Shown piece by piece: positions 23,120-34,878 of a stretch of 64,000 nucleotides of DNA. How positions within the stretch are numbered: the first letter of the stretch is position 1; every line of letters begins with the position of its first letter. Location: NCBI GenBank assembly GCA_015039315.1, contig WIDE01000003.1:62001-126000 (forward strand). Reading direction: 5' to 3'. The stretch comes from Clavulina sp. PMI_390 (Eukaryota; Basidiomycota; Agaricomycetes; Cantharellales; Hydnaceae). Under the pieces are notes generated by a model. That model did not search any database. It was given only the letters and a program-made list of their open reading frames with translations, and was not told the DNA's origin. A program made the position numbers and the translations under genes.

Positions 23120-24422
23120 ATGAAGACTGCTTTCCTTGCTACCGCCCTCTCGGCCGTCCTTTGTGCCAATGTTGCTCTTGCCGGCGGCCATGATCACATT
23201 GGTGCTGGTATGCACAAGGCTGTTGCACGTAGCAGTGGCCAGCTTGACAAGCGGAGCTTTTCTGGGCACGCTACCTACTTTGCGGTTGGCTTGGTGAGTG
23301 ATTCATGGCTCAGTGTGTTCGACCATTACATCCAACCGTGACGGACGGTGCCGACTGGATGGTGATGGTCCCTGAAGAATTTCTCACTGAGCGATGCGGT
23401 TACTGATTTTCTTTGATTCGTCCGGCTTTCTCGTTGGGTCATCTACCCCGGTGTTTCGCGACTATTGCCTGATCTTTAGGGTGCCTGTGGTAAATACAAT
23501 GTCCCTAGTGACTACGTAAGTCTGCTCTGATGTTCTTGCTGTGCGTTTCTAATTTTTTTTTTAATTCGCGCAGATCGTCGCGTTGAATACTCCAGTATGT
23601 TTCTCCCAGTGCCTCTCAATACTATGCCCCTCATCATAACACGCTCTTGCATTTTTCCCTTACCATTTTAGCAATACATCGGTGGCTCCCCGTAAGTGGC
23701 TCCCTCATTCAGGTGGCACTGCTAGATACTTACCCTGAATTGACTCGTTTTCTAGTGGTCCTGAGTGCTTCAAGTATATCACTATCCATGGTCCTAATGG
23801 TAAGACTGCCACGGCTCAGATCATGGACGAGGTGTGTATACCACCATTCGCTGTCTCGCTCAGTAAACTAACCTTTGCTTGTCGTCATCTAGTGCCCCAC
23901 CTGCCGTACGTCATTCATCACAGTATCACCACAGTCTTGAGGTATTATTGTGGTGCTCATGAGCTCTCATTTATAGCCTATGGCTGTCTGGATATGAGTG
24001 AGGGATTGTTCACGCACTTCGAGCCTACCAGTGTCGGTAAGTCACTGCATGATTGACAATGCCCGAAATAAGAAGGCTCATCCAAGTATGTCTCTCAAGG
24101 CGAATTCCCCATTACTTGGGAGTACAACGATGGCAGCGGTGGTGGCAGCAACGACACCCCAACCACCACTCATCACACCACCTCCACAAAGCACACCACC
24201 TCTCATGCTCCTTCTACCACCACGCACCACACTACGAGCACCAAGCCCACGACCACTTCCCAGGCCCAGACAACAACGACGAGCAAGTCGAAAGCGTCCA
24301 CCACATCCTCGAGTGGGCCAAGCACTACCACCTCCGCAAGCGTCCCATCTGGGAATCTCTACCAAATCACTGAGTGCATTTTGAACATGCAGAACGTGCT
24401 TGACACTGCCGCTGGCAACTGA
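23120..24422 (+). CDS. Secreted expansin-like / RlpA-like double-psi beta-barrel protein
   Basis: Extracellular protein of the fungal expansin-like family, thought to act on or bind cell-wall polysaccharide. Exons: 23120-23293, 23480-23515, 23574-23594, 23672-23691, 23756-23831, 23893-23905, 23977-24036 and 24076-24422, giving 248 aa. The signal peptide is about residues 1-21. A short pro-segment ends in LDKR, a Kex2-type site just before SFSGHATYF. The barrel has GACGKYNVPSDYIVALNTP, QYIGGSPGPECFKYITI and ATAQIMDECPTCPYGCLDMSEGLF, with the usual Cys pattern and DECPTC motif. The tail is Thr/Ser/His-rich and ends with two more Cys. Five consecutive inner exons are only 13-76 nt long. The last acceptor (AAGAAG/GC) lacks a pyrimidine tract, so that junction is less certain. 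Confidence 0.85.
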
Positions 24423-25020
24423 GCTCGAGATCTTATGACAAAGAGGTTCTTCCAAGGCTAGAACGAAGATAAGGGGGCAGGTTGGTTATACACAACAGTT
24501 CTTTCACTATACCCCTACGCCTTGACCTGCATTCCCCGCACTCGGGTTCCTTGATACCTCATTTCGTCATCATCGTGTCTTACATGTCATCCGCTCTCCT
24601 CCCATCTATCCTACCTACCATCTGCGCATTTATTTTCACCATTCCTTTCTCTTTCCAGTGGCTTAGACCACTGTCTCCCGTTTTATTACGTTTTTCTTGA
24701 ATCGAATTGGGCCTGGTTATTTACGGCTGCTTGAAGCATCACACATCAGCGTATATAGCATACCTTTTTTGCTGGTTCATGAGGACGGCCTGGACTGCAC
24801 TAATCTGAGGCACAAATTGAGCAGGGTGGGCTTGAGATGAAGCTGCGACTTTGCCACTTGTCTCTCGTAATGACAGCTTGCAAGCGTGTTGTCATTTTAA
24901 GGTATTTTTGTCAGATTTCTGAGTGGCAGGCTGCCGATAGGTGGACGAGTGTTTGGGATGATTTGCCGACCTTCCATCTTCCTTCCAACTAACATCCCTC
25001 GAGTTCATGAGCCATTTGTG
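24423..25020 (+). other. Spacer between the expansin-like gene and ARV1
   Basis: About 600 nt holding the 3' UTR of the upstream gene and the ARV1 promoter. No gene or repeat is recognised. Confidence 0.4.
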
Positions 25021-26730
25021 ATGCCACTTTGCACGGCCTGCACCTCTCCCATCGAATATCTCTACACGGTATACTCGAAGCATAATATTCGCCTGGAACA
25101 GTGTGTATGTACGCGTCTCCCGCTTCACAGCTCAGCGATCAAGGGCTGTTACTTTTTGGAGTTGCCGCCTCATGATACGCCACATGAGATGACGAATGAA
25201 ATGAATCCCCTCATGTGGACATCGAGAAGCTAATACGCGCTCATCTTCTTGTCTCAATCGGATGCATACCTCCAGAGTCAATGCCAGGCTTTTGCGGACC
25301 CATATGTCGAGCATGGTGTGTAATGTCCGATCGGCTTTCATTGCAATCCCAGCAGGATGGCCAACTGACTACAATATTTCCCCCTCTTATCACCTCCACA
25401 CGCCTACTATGCCGACGGAACCCACTCGAACTCTTGAAGATTGGTTGAATATCATGCTTGACCTCATCCTCCTGAAACCGGCTGTCTATCGCCACCTCCT
25501 ATTCAACAGAGGCGCCCCACCTCGTTCAATAGCGTCCCAAGACAAGACCCAAGAGAATGTGAGAACCCGTGAGATTGCTGATGCTGCAAGCCCTGAATTG
25601 GTATGTGGTATTGACTTCACCATGTTGCGAACGACTGAATATACCGTGATAGGCTAGATGGGCGACGACACTAAAATTAGGGCTACCCTTGGTGCTTTTT
25701 GACGCTTGTGAGTTTATTAGGCGCACTACAATGTGCTTCCGCGACGTGCATCGAGCTGACTTTGTACTCGTGCTCGCCAATAGATATTCGATGGGCTTCG
25801 CAGCGTATGTGTCTGTGCGCACTCCTACTACTGTCATAGCTCCGTCTACTCTGGATTCCTGAGACCATCATCTAACAATCATCTACTATTGCCGTTTCAC
25901 GCAGAGCAATGGTCAATGGCCAACAGTGAGGTGCTACTCAGAACCTCNNNNNNNNNNNNNNNNNNNNNNNNNNNNNNNNNNNNNNNNNNNNNNNNNNNNN
26001 NNNNNNNNNNNNNNNNNNNNNNNNNNNNNNNNNNNNNNNNNNNNNNNNNNNNNNNNNNNNNNNNNNNNNNNNNNNNNNNNNNNNNNNNNNNNNNNNNNNN
26101 NNNNNNNNNNNNNNNNNNNNNNNNNNNNNNNNNNNNNNNNNNNNNNNNNNNNNNNNNNNNNNNNNNNNNNNNNNNNNNNNNNNNNNNNNNNNNNNNNNNN
26201 NNNNNNNNNNNNNNNNNNNNNNNNNNNNNNNNNNNNNNNNNNNNNNNNNNNNNNNNNNNNNNNNNNNNNNNNNNNNNNNNNNNNNNNNNNNNNNNNNNNN
26301 NNNNNNNNNNNNNNNNNNNNNNNNNNNNNNNNNNNNNNNNNNNNNNNNNNNNNNNNNNNNNNNNNNNNNNNNNNNNNNNNNNNNNNNNNNNNNNNNNNNN
26401 NNNNNNNNNNNNNNNNNNNNNNNNNNNNNNNNNNNNNNNNNNNNNNNNNNNNNNNNNNNNNNNNNNNNNNNNNNNNNNNNNNNNNNNNNNNNNNNNNNNN
26501 NNNNNNNNNNNNNNNNNNNNNTCGCTTGTAGCAATATTGGCGCGCGATGCTCTAACGAACAGTCAATCCCCTCTGTGTCTTCTTTGATAGTCGTACTGGA
26601 CTCTCCGCCAATGCTAACTACCCTGGTGGTGATATTTGGATGGGCCATTAAGGCGCTTGTCGCATGGTCAATAAGCGGGTGGGCTGGCAGAGATGTAGGG
26701 AAGAACTGGATTGCGTACTCCATACCATAA
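25021..26730 (+). CDS. ARV1: ARV1 sterol/lipid homeostasis protein, interrupted by a gap
   Basis: ER membrane protein for sterol, sphingolipid and GPI-intermediate distribution. Exons seen: 25021-25104, 25276-25315, 25440-25600, 25653-25707, 25784-25804 and 25905 into the gap. The Arv1 homology domain is clear. The zinc-ribbon Cys pairs are CTAC and, across the first splice, CSQC. They are followed by QAFADPYVEHDWLNIMLD and LILLKPAVYRHLLFNRG, and later LFDAYIRWASQR. After the gap the plus strand continues with LTTLVVIFGWAIKALVAWS, a membrane segment, and ends at TAA 26728-26730. About 574 nt are missing, so the middle of the membrane region is unknown. Confidence 0.88.
25948..26521. other. 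Assembly gap (N)
   Basis: A run of 574 N inside the ARV1 gene. The stated length may be an estimate. Confidence 1.
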
Positions 26731-26960
26731 TTTAAGCCAGGCGTCTATTTCGCCCATCTTCGTAGTAATTTAATACGGTTCTCTATCCACGTTTTAACTC
26801 ATCAGTGCTACCTAGATGGAATAATTCACAATTTTGAGCGAGCTGTGGAGAGCGATGGCCTCTCATTGAATTGCCCACCGACCAAACAAGGTCCAACACA
26901 TTTTCCCACCCGTCACACCCTCGAAAATCCACTCCGTCAACGTACATCAGCTTATAAGCC

Positions 26961-27580
26961 ATGGTCAAGCTCGAGGAGATCACTGACGCCGACAATGAGC
27001 GCAAGCAAGGCGTTTATGGCTCTGCTCCGTCGTCCGCTGCCTCCTCGACCGACTCGCTCGCCTCCGTCTCGTCCACAGGGTCAGACGAGGACGACTCCGC
27101 AGAGATTGAAAAAGAGTCGCTGACGGACCGTCTCACTGCCCTGGTCGACATTATTCCTCCCAAGACGCGCCATGCGCTCGTCCAGGGTGTCTCGTCCGGT
27201 GCTAGCGCGCTGAGGACGGGGGGCAGGTGGATTGGGAGTGCCGTGTGGATATTCTCGACGAGTGCACTGCTGGTGGCGCTTCCTCTCGCACTTGTGCTCG
27301 AGGATGAGGCCAAGATTGTGCAGCAGGAGAAGGAGATCCTCGCGCAGCAACAGGGGCAGCAGGTCAGTTTGCGCTGTTTATTTTTCTTGTCGTGGACTTT
27401 TTGTGTGCTCGCATATATATGCACTGCAAAGGGTTCCTCCGTGATTGCTCGCGTGTAACTAGTAATTGCTGACGTGGATGCATGGTTTTTTCTCGTTTTG
27501 TACAGATGCTCGCTGCTGGTGGCAATCCGTTCGCTCCACCACCACAGGGCCAGTCAGGGCTCGTTCCTCCCGGATTCTAG
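26961..27580 (+). CDS. TOM22: TOM22, central receptor of the mitochondrial outer-membrane translocase
   Basis: Tail-region-anchored subunit of the TOM complex that receives preproteins. Exons 26961-27362 and 27506-27580, 158 aa. The N-terminal cytosolic half is acidic and Ser-rich (STGSDEDDSAEIEKE). Family signatures are LTDRLTALVDIIPPKTR and then one membrane segment (VWIFST S-ALLVALPLALVL). A short intermembrane-space tail follows, rich in Gln and Pro and ending SGLVPPGF. The length and order match fungal Tom22. It lies 230 nt downstream of ARV1. Confidence 0.92.
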
Positions 27581-29057
27581 ATAGCAAAATTAGCCCCTCG
27601 TATGGTAAGTATCATTGTCCTGCCGTCATATCTCCTCGCTCACAATTCGGTCATCTTCGTATTTTTACCTCTCGCCAGTAGCCCCAAGACTACACACTGT
27701 GGAAGACCAGTCCACACATGCACCATACGACACCGTTATCACTCATACGCTAGCCTTTTTTTGCGCTTCAATTTGCCGTCTCTTTCGCATAGTTTATCAC
27801 GGTTCTTCGCTGTACCCCCTTTATTATCCTTCAACCCTACATTTTGCATGTGCATCCGTACTGCTATTTCATAATGCAACACTCCCCCTCAGCATAGCCT
27901 GTCGTTACAAGATGGACTTAGACTCGCCAGGTTGATTCGTGCCCTACAAACTAGAGTACGGGCAATAATCCAAACATTGTCCCATGAGCGGTTGAGCTCT
28001 GTAATCTTGAGTTTGTCACCACAACAACAACTCTCGGGTGCCAATGGGGTCACTTATTACTTACTGGCAGCATTTCACGCCCATGATAAGACGAACTGCG
28101 CCATTGTAGCATAAACCAACTATTATGATCAAAACCAGGAACCGCAGAGGTAACTATCTCAACCTGGAGGCGCAATACCGGCGGATCGTTACCGAAAGCG
28201 ACCATGCTCTTGAGCCGGTTTCCAAGCTCTCAACTTGCCTACACATAGTCTAATGCTTGCTCTCGAGTTGATTATACATACAGACCGACTTCCTCCACTA
28301 TATGGTTGGATGTATCACATGGTTCAATGAACAGGAACGCTTGGGCGATCGTCACTTGATCGCGCTAGTCAAGTGAATCACTGGGTTATACATAATCATA
28401 GCCTGAAATCCATCTCAGGCTTCTGTTCTAGATCCTACGAGTGCCATGCACCCTCAGCTGGGAGTTCTCTAGGAGCTAGCACCTGTGGCCCAGCATGGTC
28501 CTTCTCAGTTGCGTATACCGTCCCACTGACTCGTCGCCCATCTTTTGACACTGATTATCCGTTCTCATGACCAGATGCGGCTCATCCTCATTTCGCATAA
28601 TGCTCCTTCTCAAATCTCCATCTAGACCGTTCGGCTGCTTGGGGCTCGACTTGGTTCGGTTGTACGTCTCCGTTTGCCAGGCGCTAGGTGCTCCCTGTCC
28701 ATGAGCACACACGCAGCTACGAGGAAGAGCTTGACCGTCTCTCATTGTTCATCTAGTGTACCGGTCCTCAGTGTACATTGTCCGTGATGCACGTTGGATT
28801 GGCTAGAAAGAAGTGCATGTGAAATGAGTATCAAGCGGTCATGCCTTCTCATCCGCCATGGCTGCTCTCAGTTCAGCGCGAGTACCTCTCCGAGCTGATG
28901 ATTGCTATAATGATCAGGGTGTCACCTGTTGCGGAGAAATGTGGCCTATCTGATGACCTCTTCATGGCACTGGGATAGTCTTGAAGCAGGAGAGCGAGAT
29001 CCAAGGCACCTTCACTCACCCGCCGAGTATCCCCTCACTTGAAGCACTCAACTCACA
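27581..29057 (+). other. 1.5-kb interval without a recognised gene
   Basis: It holds the TOM22 3' UTR and the pyranose oxidase promoter. I found no tRNA, repeat or convincing coding exon on either strand. Open frames are short and lack recognisable domains. Confidence 0.45.
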
Positions 29058-31427
29058 ATGCCACACACTCGTATCCCAGCTGCGAAACTTGAAACCCTGT
29101 ATACTCAGCAGGCCCTCTCCGATTCTGACCCTGAAGTCCCAGTCGAGTACACTGATGTCTTCATTGCAGGAAGTGGGCCTATCGGGTAAGATTATTGCCC
29201 ATAGTCTCGTCTACTTGGTCCTACCTTGCGAGCTCATGATCTTCTTTGTGGTCTCAGAGCGACATTTGCTCGTACAATCCTTCAAACCAGCCACTACAAG
29301 GTTATGATGGCAGACATCGGCTCTCAGGACAGTAAAGTTGTCGGGGAACACCATAAAAATTCAATCAAGTCAGTCTGCTAGCCACTCTATGCGCATTTGT
29401 TGACAACAATGAGCCATTTCATGATGGCTAGGTACCAAAAAGACATCGACACGTTTGGTGCATATTCTCCGTTTTTCTCTTGAACATTTGCTGGTTGAAC
29501 TCTAATTGCTCCTATCTACAGTCAATGTGATCAAGGGAGCGCTTCAGCCTATCTCTGTGCCACCTGGTGAAACATATATTGCCACCCTTGGTGGTGACGC
29601 TTGGACTCCTTCATCAACGGACCAGCTCATCTTCCAAGGCAGCAACCCTAACCAGAATGCACAGAAGAACCTCAAGGGCGCTGCAATTACTCGCACCGTC
29701 GGAGGTATGGCTACCCACTGGACTTGTGCTTGCCGTACGTCATTTCATTGCTGAGCACACCATGAGCTAGAATTGAGACGAGGTTTCTGGGCACAGCGTT
29801 CCCGAATGAAGAAGAACAAGTCTTGAATCCCATCAAGAAGGACGAGTTCAAGAAACTGCTGGACGAAGCGCATTCTCTTCTGAATGTTCACTCCAACGAA
29901 TATGACTTCTCCATCCGACACACAGTCGTCAAAGAAACACTGGAAAAGAATCTTCCGAAGGAGCGTAAGGTTGGGAACTTGCCTCTCGCCGTCGAACGTC
30001 GCAAGGACAACCCAGAATTCGTGACGTGGACTGGTCCTAATACTGTGCTGGGAGACACTGTCCATAGTCCCAAGTTCGATCTGCGACCAGAGCACCGCGT
30101 GACGAAGCTCGTCTACGACCGCAATAAACCGGATCGCATCAAGGGCGTTCTAGTGCGCGACCTGGCAAACGACAGGGACTTTTTAGTTGTAGCCAAGGTA
30201 AGTTAGCCAGACCTGTTGCCATTAATAGCTATTTCGTATTACCGGGCGTCTCGCTGAATACGAGTGCTAGGCATATGTCATCGCTTGCGGATCCGTCGCA
30301 ACGCCTCAGATTCTTGAGATGAGCAGGCTCGGTGGACCTGCCCTCGGTAAATACCTCTGCGAGCAGTCCCTCACGTTCTGTCAGGCACGTAAATGTTGTG
30401 CGATTAGCGGATGCTCTCGCTCACAGTTCCCTAAATTGCTCTGCGGTAAACTAGATTGTCCTCAAGCGAGAGATCGTGGAGGGGATCTGGAAAGATCCCC
30501 GCTTTGCTGAACGAGTCGCCGAGCATCACAAGAAATACCCAAAGGACCCTCTACCTATCCCATTTGACGACCCCGAGCCCCAGGTCATCATCCCCTATAC
30601 GACCAAGTTCAAACACCACGTCCAAGTGCATCGCGATGCGTTCTCGTACGGCGACGTCGGTCCCCGCGCAGACTCGCGTGTTGTAGTAGACTTGAGGTTC
30701 TTCGGCAAGCAGGATATCCAAGAGCGTAATCTGGTCGATTTTGGCGTGAAAACGCTCAAGGATTCGGAATGGGTTCCTGGCGTGACGGACATATATGGCA
30801 TGCCGCAAGCTACTGTGAGCCATACTACTCGCTGTAGTAAGAGATATCTCTAGGAAAGGTTGTTCTGATCGATCATTCTGGTAAATAGTTTGATGTCGAG
30901 CGATCCCGTGCAGATGCGATCCGCGATCAAGAGTAAGTTGCTGACCGGCCCTACTCTAGCCTGTCTTTGTCTAAAGGTCTGCTTTCCGTGACATTAGGAT
31001 GATGAATGATATGACGAACGTTGCGAACCTGCTTGGCGCCTATCTCCCTGGTTCGGAGCCTCAATTCATGGTGAGCTCGGGGTCGACTCCGACGGTAACT
31101 ATACGCCGAGAATCGACTAATGTTCTGTATTAATGTAGGAACCTGGTCTCGCCTTGCATATCACTGGGACAACACGAATTGGGAACGACCCCAAGATATC
31201 CGTTGCGAACGAGAGCTCGCGAGTGCACGGGATCGAGAACCTCTGGGTTGGGGGCAACGGTAATATCCCCGACTCCACCGCCTGTAACCCTACTTTGACT
31301 AGCGTAAGTTGTTTGCTCAGCGTTGATATATCAGGACGAAGACTGATCCATTCTTGGCGTGCGACAGACTGCTATTGCGCTCAAGGCTGCACGCAACGTC
31401 CTGGAGTATCTCGGGCGCGTCAATTGA
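29058..31427 (+). CDS. P2OX: Pyranose 2-oxidase (EC 1.1.3.10)
   Basis: Flavoprotein of the GMC superfamily that oxidises glucose and other pyranoses at C2 and gives H2O2 or reduces quinones; a wood- and litter-decay enzyme. Exons: 29058-29185, 29258-29368, 29432-29457, 29522-29734, 29797-30197, 30271-30384, 30455-30814, 30889-30932, 30998-31070, 31139-31303 and 31368-31427, giving 564 aa. There is no signal peptide, as is usual for this enzyme. The FAD-binding segment is VFIAGSGPIGATFAR. GGMATHWTCACP carries the His for covalent FAD and the nearby Thr. DPLPIPFDDPEPQV and HRDAFSYGDVG are family blocks. The catalytic His is in GLALHITGT and the Asn in TACNPTLTS. Intron 30385-30454 must be GC-AG (CAG/GCACGT) to keep phase. 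Confidence 0.95.
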
Positions 31428-31925
31428 GCGCATGCGCCCTAAAGCGTCGCTATTGTGTTGTGGTAGGTCGGGTCTGAAGCGAGACGTACTACTGATCCCT
31501 GGAAGAAGCCTATAAAACTTGTCAAAAACGTATCGTCTCCTTTACATGTAACAACAGTGTACAAAAGTTCTACTTTGCTGGGTTATGCATATAACTTTGT
31601 CCCTGAAGAGCCACTCGATAGACCGAAATTGTACCACACAGCAAATGCATGTGCGTGCTTTGATTATCTTCAGACTACTGAGCGCTATGGATGGAATCCA
31701 AAACTGAGCATACCCCCAGGTCTCAACTTATCTGATATGGTATTTGAAGGAAAACGCTAACGTGGCTGAGGCACAAGACCCTGGGTGGATAACGCAGAAT
31801 GGGGGATTATTACACTAACGCGTAAATGTATGGTACATGCGCCACATCGCACATCTATCTTGGTATCCATCTCTACATACACAAATGCCGAAAATCATAA
31901 CTCCCAATGAGTTAACGCAACATCA
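31428..31925. other. Convergent 3' region
   Basis: About 500 nt between the ends of the pyranose oxidase (+) and the minus-strand gene. A 67-codon open frame at 31557-31760 has no recognisable domain and is probably chance. Confidence 0.4.
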
Positions 31926-33197
31926 CTACTGCTTCTCCTTCTCGCCTTCCTTATCGTTCTCTTTCGCCGGTGCGGGTTTAGAAGACTGTTTGTGGTTCGG
32001 CAGCCCTAACCGAGTTCGCACCTGCCGGATGGCATGGACGAGCTCCGAGGAGGTTTCGGGCGGGAGTTGGAGCGCGGAGACGAGTGAGGGGACGCTACGC
32101 TCATGTAGAAGGACTGCGGACTCGGCTTCTGCAGAGGATGATTCTGTGGAGGGAGGAGTGGTCTGGGATGTGGTTGTGGTTGTGGGCTGTGGAGATGCCG
32201 AAGGTGATGATGATGCTGATATGGTGGAATGCATATTTGTCGCTGCAGACAGGCGATACTGCTCATCCAATATGGTGTCGAGTTGGGGGCGAATCATGCT
32301 CGCCGATATTAACGAGCGCAGATATCCTGAGGCTTTGGATGCCTTGTAATTAGACCAAGCTCTACAAGACGAAGGAGCGCGTTAGGCACCAGAATGAGGA
32401 CAGCCCACACAAATATTCCACTCTCTAACTCACCTCCAGGCGACAAAGAAGAATGGTATGTTGGGGATAACGGGAACGATGATGAATGGTGCTGTGAGGG
32501 GAGCGATTGCTACATATGTCCAAAACTTCTTTCTATGCTTGGGCTCATGATGCAGGACGTGCTTCGTTAAGTGCGGTAGAGGGTCGTCTTGAACAGCGGA
32601 GTGGAATAAGGAGGGGTAGCGAAGCGAGACGTCATCCTAGATTTGCCACAGATGGTATTCCATAATTGAGGCTCTTGAATGACTGAGCGAGGAAGCTTGG
32701 ACAAGACTCACTCTGAGCTGTTGTTTGACATCTTGGCCCGATTTCTGCCCTTCGCTATTCGAGATGGCCTTGGGGCCCATGGTAGGGTTTATTGATCTCA
32801 GCGCAAGTTCTTCAAAGTCTACATTTGCTTGCGCCCGTTGCCCAAAGTCGTAAACCATTTTCTAGACGGATCAAGATCACACGAAGGACGAGGTAGAGAA
32901 TAAGTAGTCAGGATTTGGAAGGTCTTTTGACGTTTCTGCCGAAGAATCTATGACAACTTGTGGAAAACTCACCTGCCATCCTCCCTCTTTTGCACCCCAC
33001 GATGTCCAGGTCTCAGCCAGCTTTTGCTGACCTCGTTTGACTAGCTTGCTGGCTCTTGATTCCGTCTTTGCATCATCTTTGAGCTCGGTTTTCGGTGGTA
33101 GTGAGGTGAGGTAGTATACGAGGGCCGGCCGGCCGGGGCGAGCTTTTGCGAGAGGAAGTGCATAGATTCGCATGCCTGCATGGCCAGCACGAGACAT
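31926..33197 (-). CDS. Mitochondrial K+/H+ exchange-related protein (Mit_KHE1 family)
   Basis: Exons 33197-32973, 32861-32712, 32636-32434 and 32361-31926, giving 337 aa. It starts near MRIYALPLAKARPGRPALVY, typical of this family. Family blocks follow: KLAETWTSWGAKEGGWQ, the Pro-rich hydrophobic APLTAPFIIVPVIPNIPFF segment (one or two membrane helices) and AWSNYKASKASGYL. The C-terminus is Ser/Thr-rich and then Lys/Glu-rich. The yeast relative YDL183C is linked to mitochondrial K+/H+ exchange, so an inner-membrane place is likely. The role is known from the family only. Two ATGs are possible (33197 and about 24 nt later); I took the first. Confidence 0.75.
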
Positions 33198-33711
33198 TCT
33201 TCTATTCTGAGATTATGGGTCTCTATGAGGTGAGGCACTAGGTGATGACGAGATATCTAGAGGGGGACCGAGGCAAAAGAGAAAGATTCAGAGTGGCGAA
33301 TGTGTGTTGCTCAAAGGTGGATCTTGAACACGAACGTGCCCGGCGCTTAGGACTCGGAGTGGCCGGGATGACGTTGATGCGTCGGCTTGAATTTTTCTTG
33401 ATGTCGTTCGATGAGCAGATATATTGTTATGTGTATCTCTTAGGAGGCTAGGACTCGTGCAGACTGGTGTCCATCATGTTTCAAAAGTCCGCTACCCAAG
33501 CTGGGAGCTGCTGGGTTTGTGACATCATGCGAAGAACAGGGTATCTCAATTAGGCAATGCTTCTCAACGTTTTGTCGGGCTCGGTACATCGCCGTTAACA
33601 GGCTTTGGCAAGAGCAAATAGAACCGCTAGAATGACAGCATTCTATATACGTACTGTATCCAATCAAAATGCCTCCACTCTCCCAACGAGGCACGGACTG
33701 CGATGAAATGC
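33198..33711 (-). other. Spacer between two minus-strand genes
   Basis: About 510 nt holding the promoter of the K+/H+-exchange-related gene and the 3' UTR of dolichyldiphosphatase. Nothing else is seen. Confidence 0.4.
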
Positions 33712-34749
33712 TCACTCAGCCTTCACCTTCAACGTAGCGTCTCGTCGTCTCCGCCAGTCCAGATATTCTTCCTCAACTCCTCCATCCTTATATACCATCC
33801 AACCATCCCGTATCCTCCAATACTGCGCGAACCATGAGTCCAAGAACGCATTTCGCCACTTCGCTGCTGCCGATGTTGAGCGGGCTGGCTCTGTGAGGAA
33901 GAAATATGTGGCGCCGGAGAATATGCCGATCATATAACCCGCCACGACCTGTTCAACCGTGTGGTAATGGAGGAAGTATCTGGGAACGAAACCGTGGTTT
34001 CAGAATGCAAAGTCTTTGGACGAGGCTATGGAAGGACATACCTGGAAAATGCCACTCCGAATGACCATAGGAGGATGCCCGCGTACAAGGCCCCTCGCTG
34101 TAAGAGGTCTAGCCACCGTAATCCTGCTCCGTATGAGGCGAACGTATGCCTGGATGACAGGTGTAATAGGAGAAATGTAGCAAAGTACGCCATATACTGG
34201 CTATGTGATGACGGGAAGCCATAAGTATCTCCAAGTAGACCCGCTGGTATAATGCAAGGTTGAATGTTGGGAACAATCATCGAGAAGAAGGGGATCATTG
34301 AGATTCAGGACAACATTCAATCAGGAATTGGAGTCTAGCTTCAGAATTTCGCAGTTAGATACTCACCTTGGGGCCGCTCCTGCTTGATTGTATACTTCAG
34401 AATATGGTTAAAAACATCGTTTGCTAGCTGTCCAAGCATCATGTTGATGACGGTCAACTCGCGGGTTTTGACGATGATGCCTGCATAGACGGGCTACATC
34501 GTCAGCCAAATGAGCAGAATCGGTAAGAAGTATAGGATAATTCATTGACTCAAGGACTCACCATGAGGAGAATCGGTGAAAGGGTAATGAATGCAGCCAG
34601 CTCTGATTTCGTGGAGGAACCGTCATCTGGACAACCCCAACACTGGTGAGAATTGGAACACGATATTAAGTATGATTTGGCTCACAGAGAACGTGGGTTA
34701 ATTCAAAAGGCGAAAGGCTCTCTACATCTACAATTGCACCCAGTGCCAT
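33712..34749 (-). CDS. CAX4: Dolichyldiphosphatase (PAP2 superfamily)
   Basis: ER enzyme that removes one phosphate from dolichyl diphosphate on the lumenal side and recycles the lipid carrier for N-glycosylation. Exons 34749-34686, 34626-34562, 34493-34367, 34243-34042 and 33979-33712, giving 241 aa, close to human DOLPP1 (238). The three PAP2 motifs are intact: KYTIKQERP (K-x6-RP), YGFPSSHSQ (PSxH) and SRYFLHYH (SR-x5-H). Hydrophobic segments lie between them (LAAFITLSPILLM, ALYAGILLWSFGVAFS, VVAGYMIGIFSGATYFF). It starts MALGAIVDVESLSPFELTHVL, with THVLYDD as in the family. It is divergent from NOP12, 129 bp apart. Confidence 0.93.
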
Positions 34750-34878
34750 CGTTGGCAAGTGTGCGGTCACAAGTAGTCACGTGGAGGTTCGGAGGCCTGA
34801 ACAAGGTGTTCGACAAAATTTGGGAAGTGGCACTTCACCATCTCTGCGTGAATCTCCAACTGGGAAACGCTATCTAAA
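34750..34878. promoter_or_regulatory. Short bidirectional promoter, dolichyldiphosphatase / NOP12
   Basis: Only 129 bp separate the two divergent start codons, so the promoters must overlap. No TATA box is obvious. Confidence 0.55.

Noticed and set aside
24078..24455. 125-codon Gly/Arg-rich minus-strand frame
   Set aside because: It is the shadow of the Thr/Ser-rich tail of the expansin-like protein.
29058..31427. Loss of the catalytic His in pyranose 2-oxidase (GTHRMG versus GTTRIG)
   Set aside because: On re-alignment the catalytic His is the one in LALHITGT, which is present; the changed residue is a neighbour.
31557..31760. 67-codon frame after the pyranose oxidase stop
   Set aside because: Short, no domain, no splice support.
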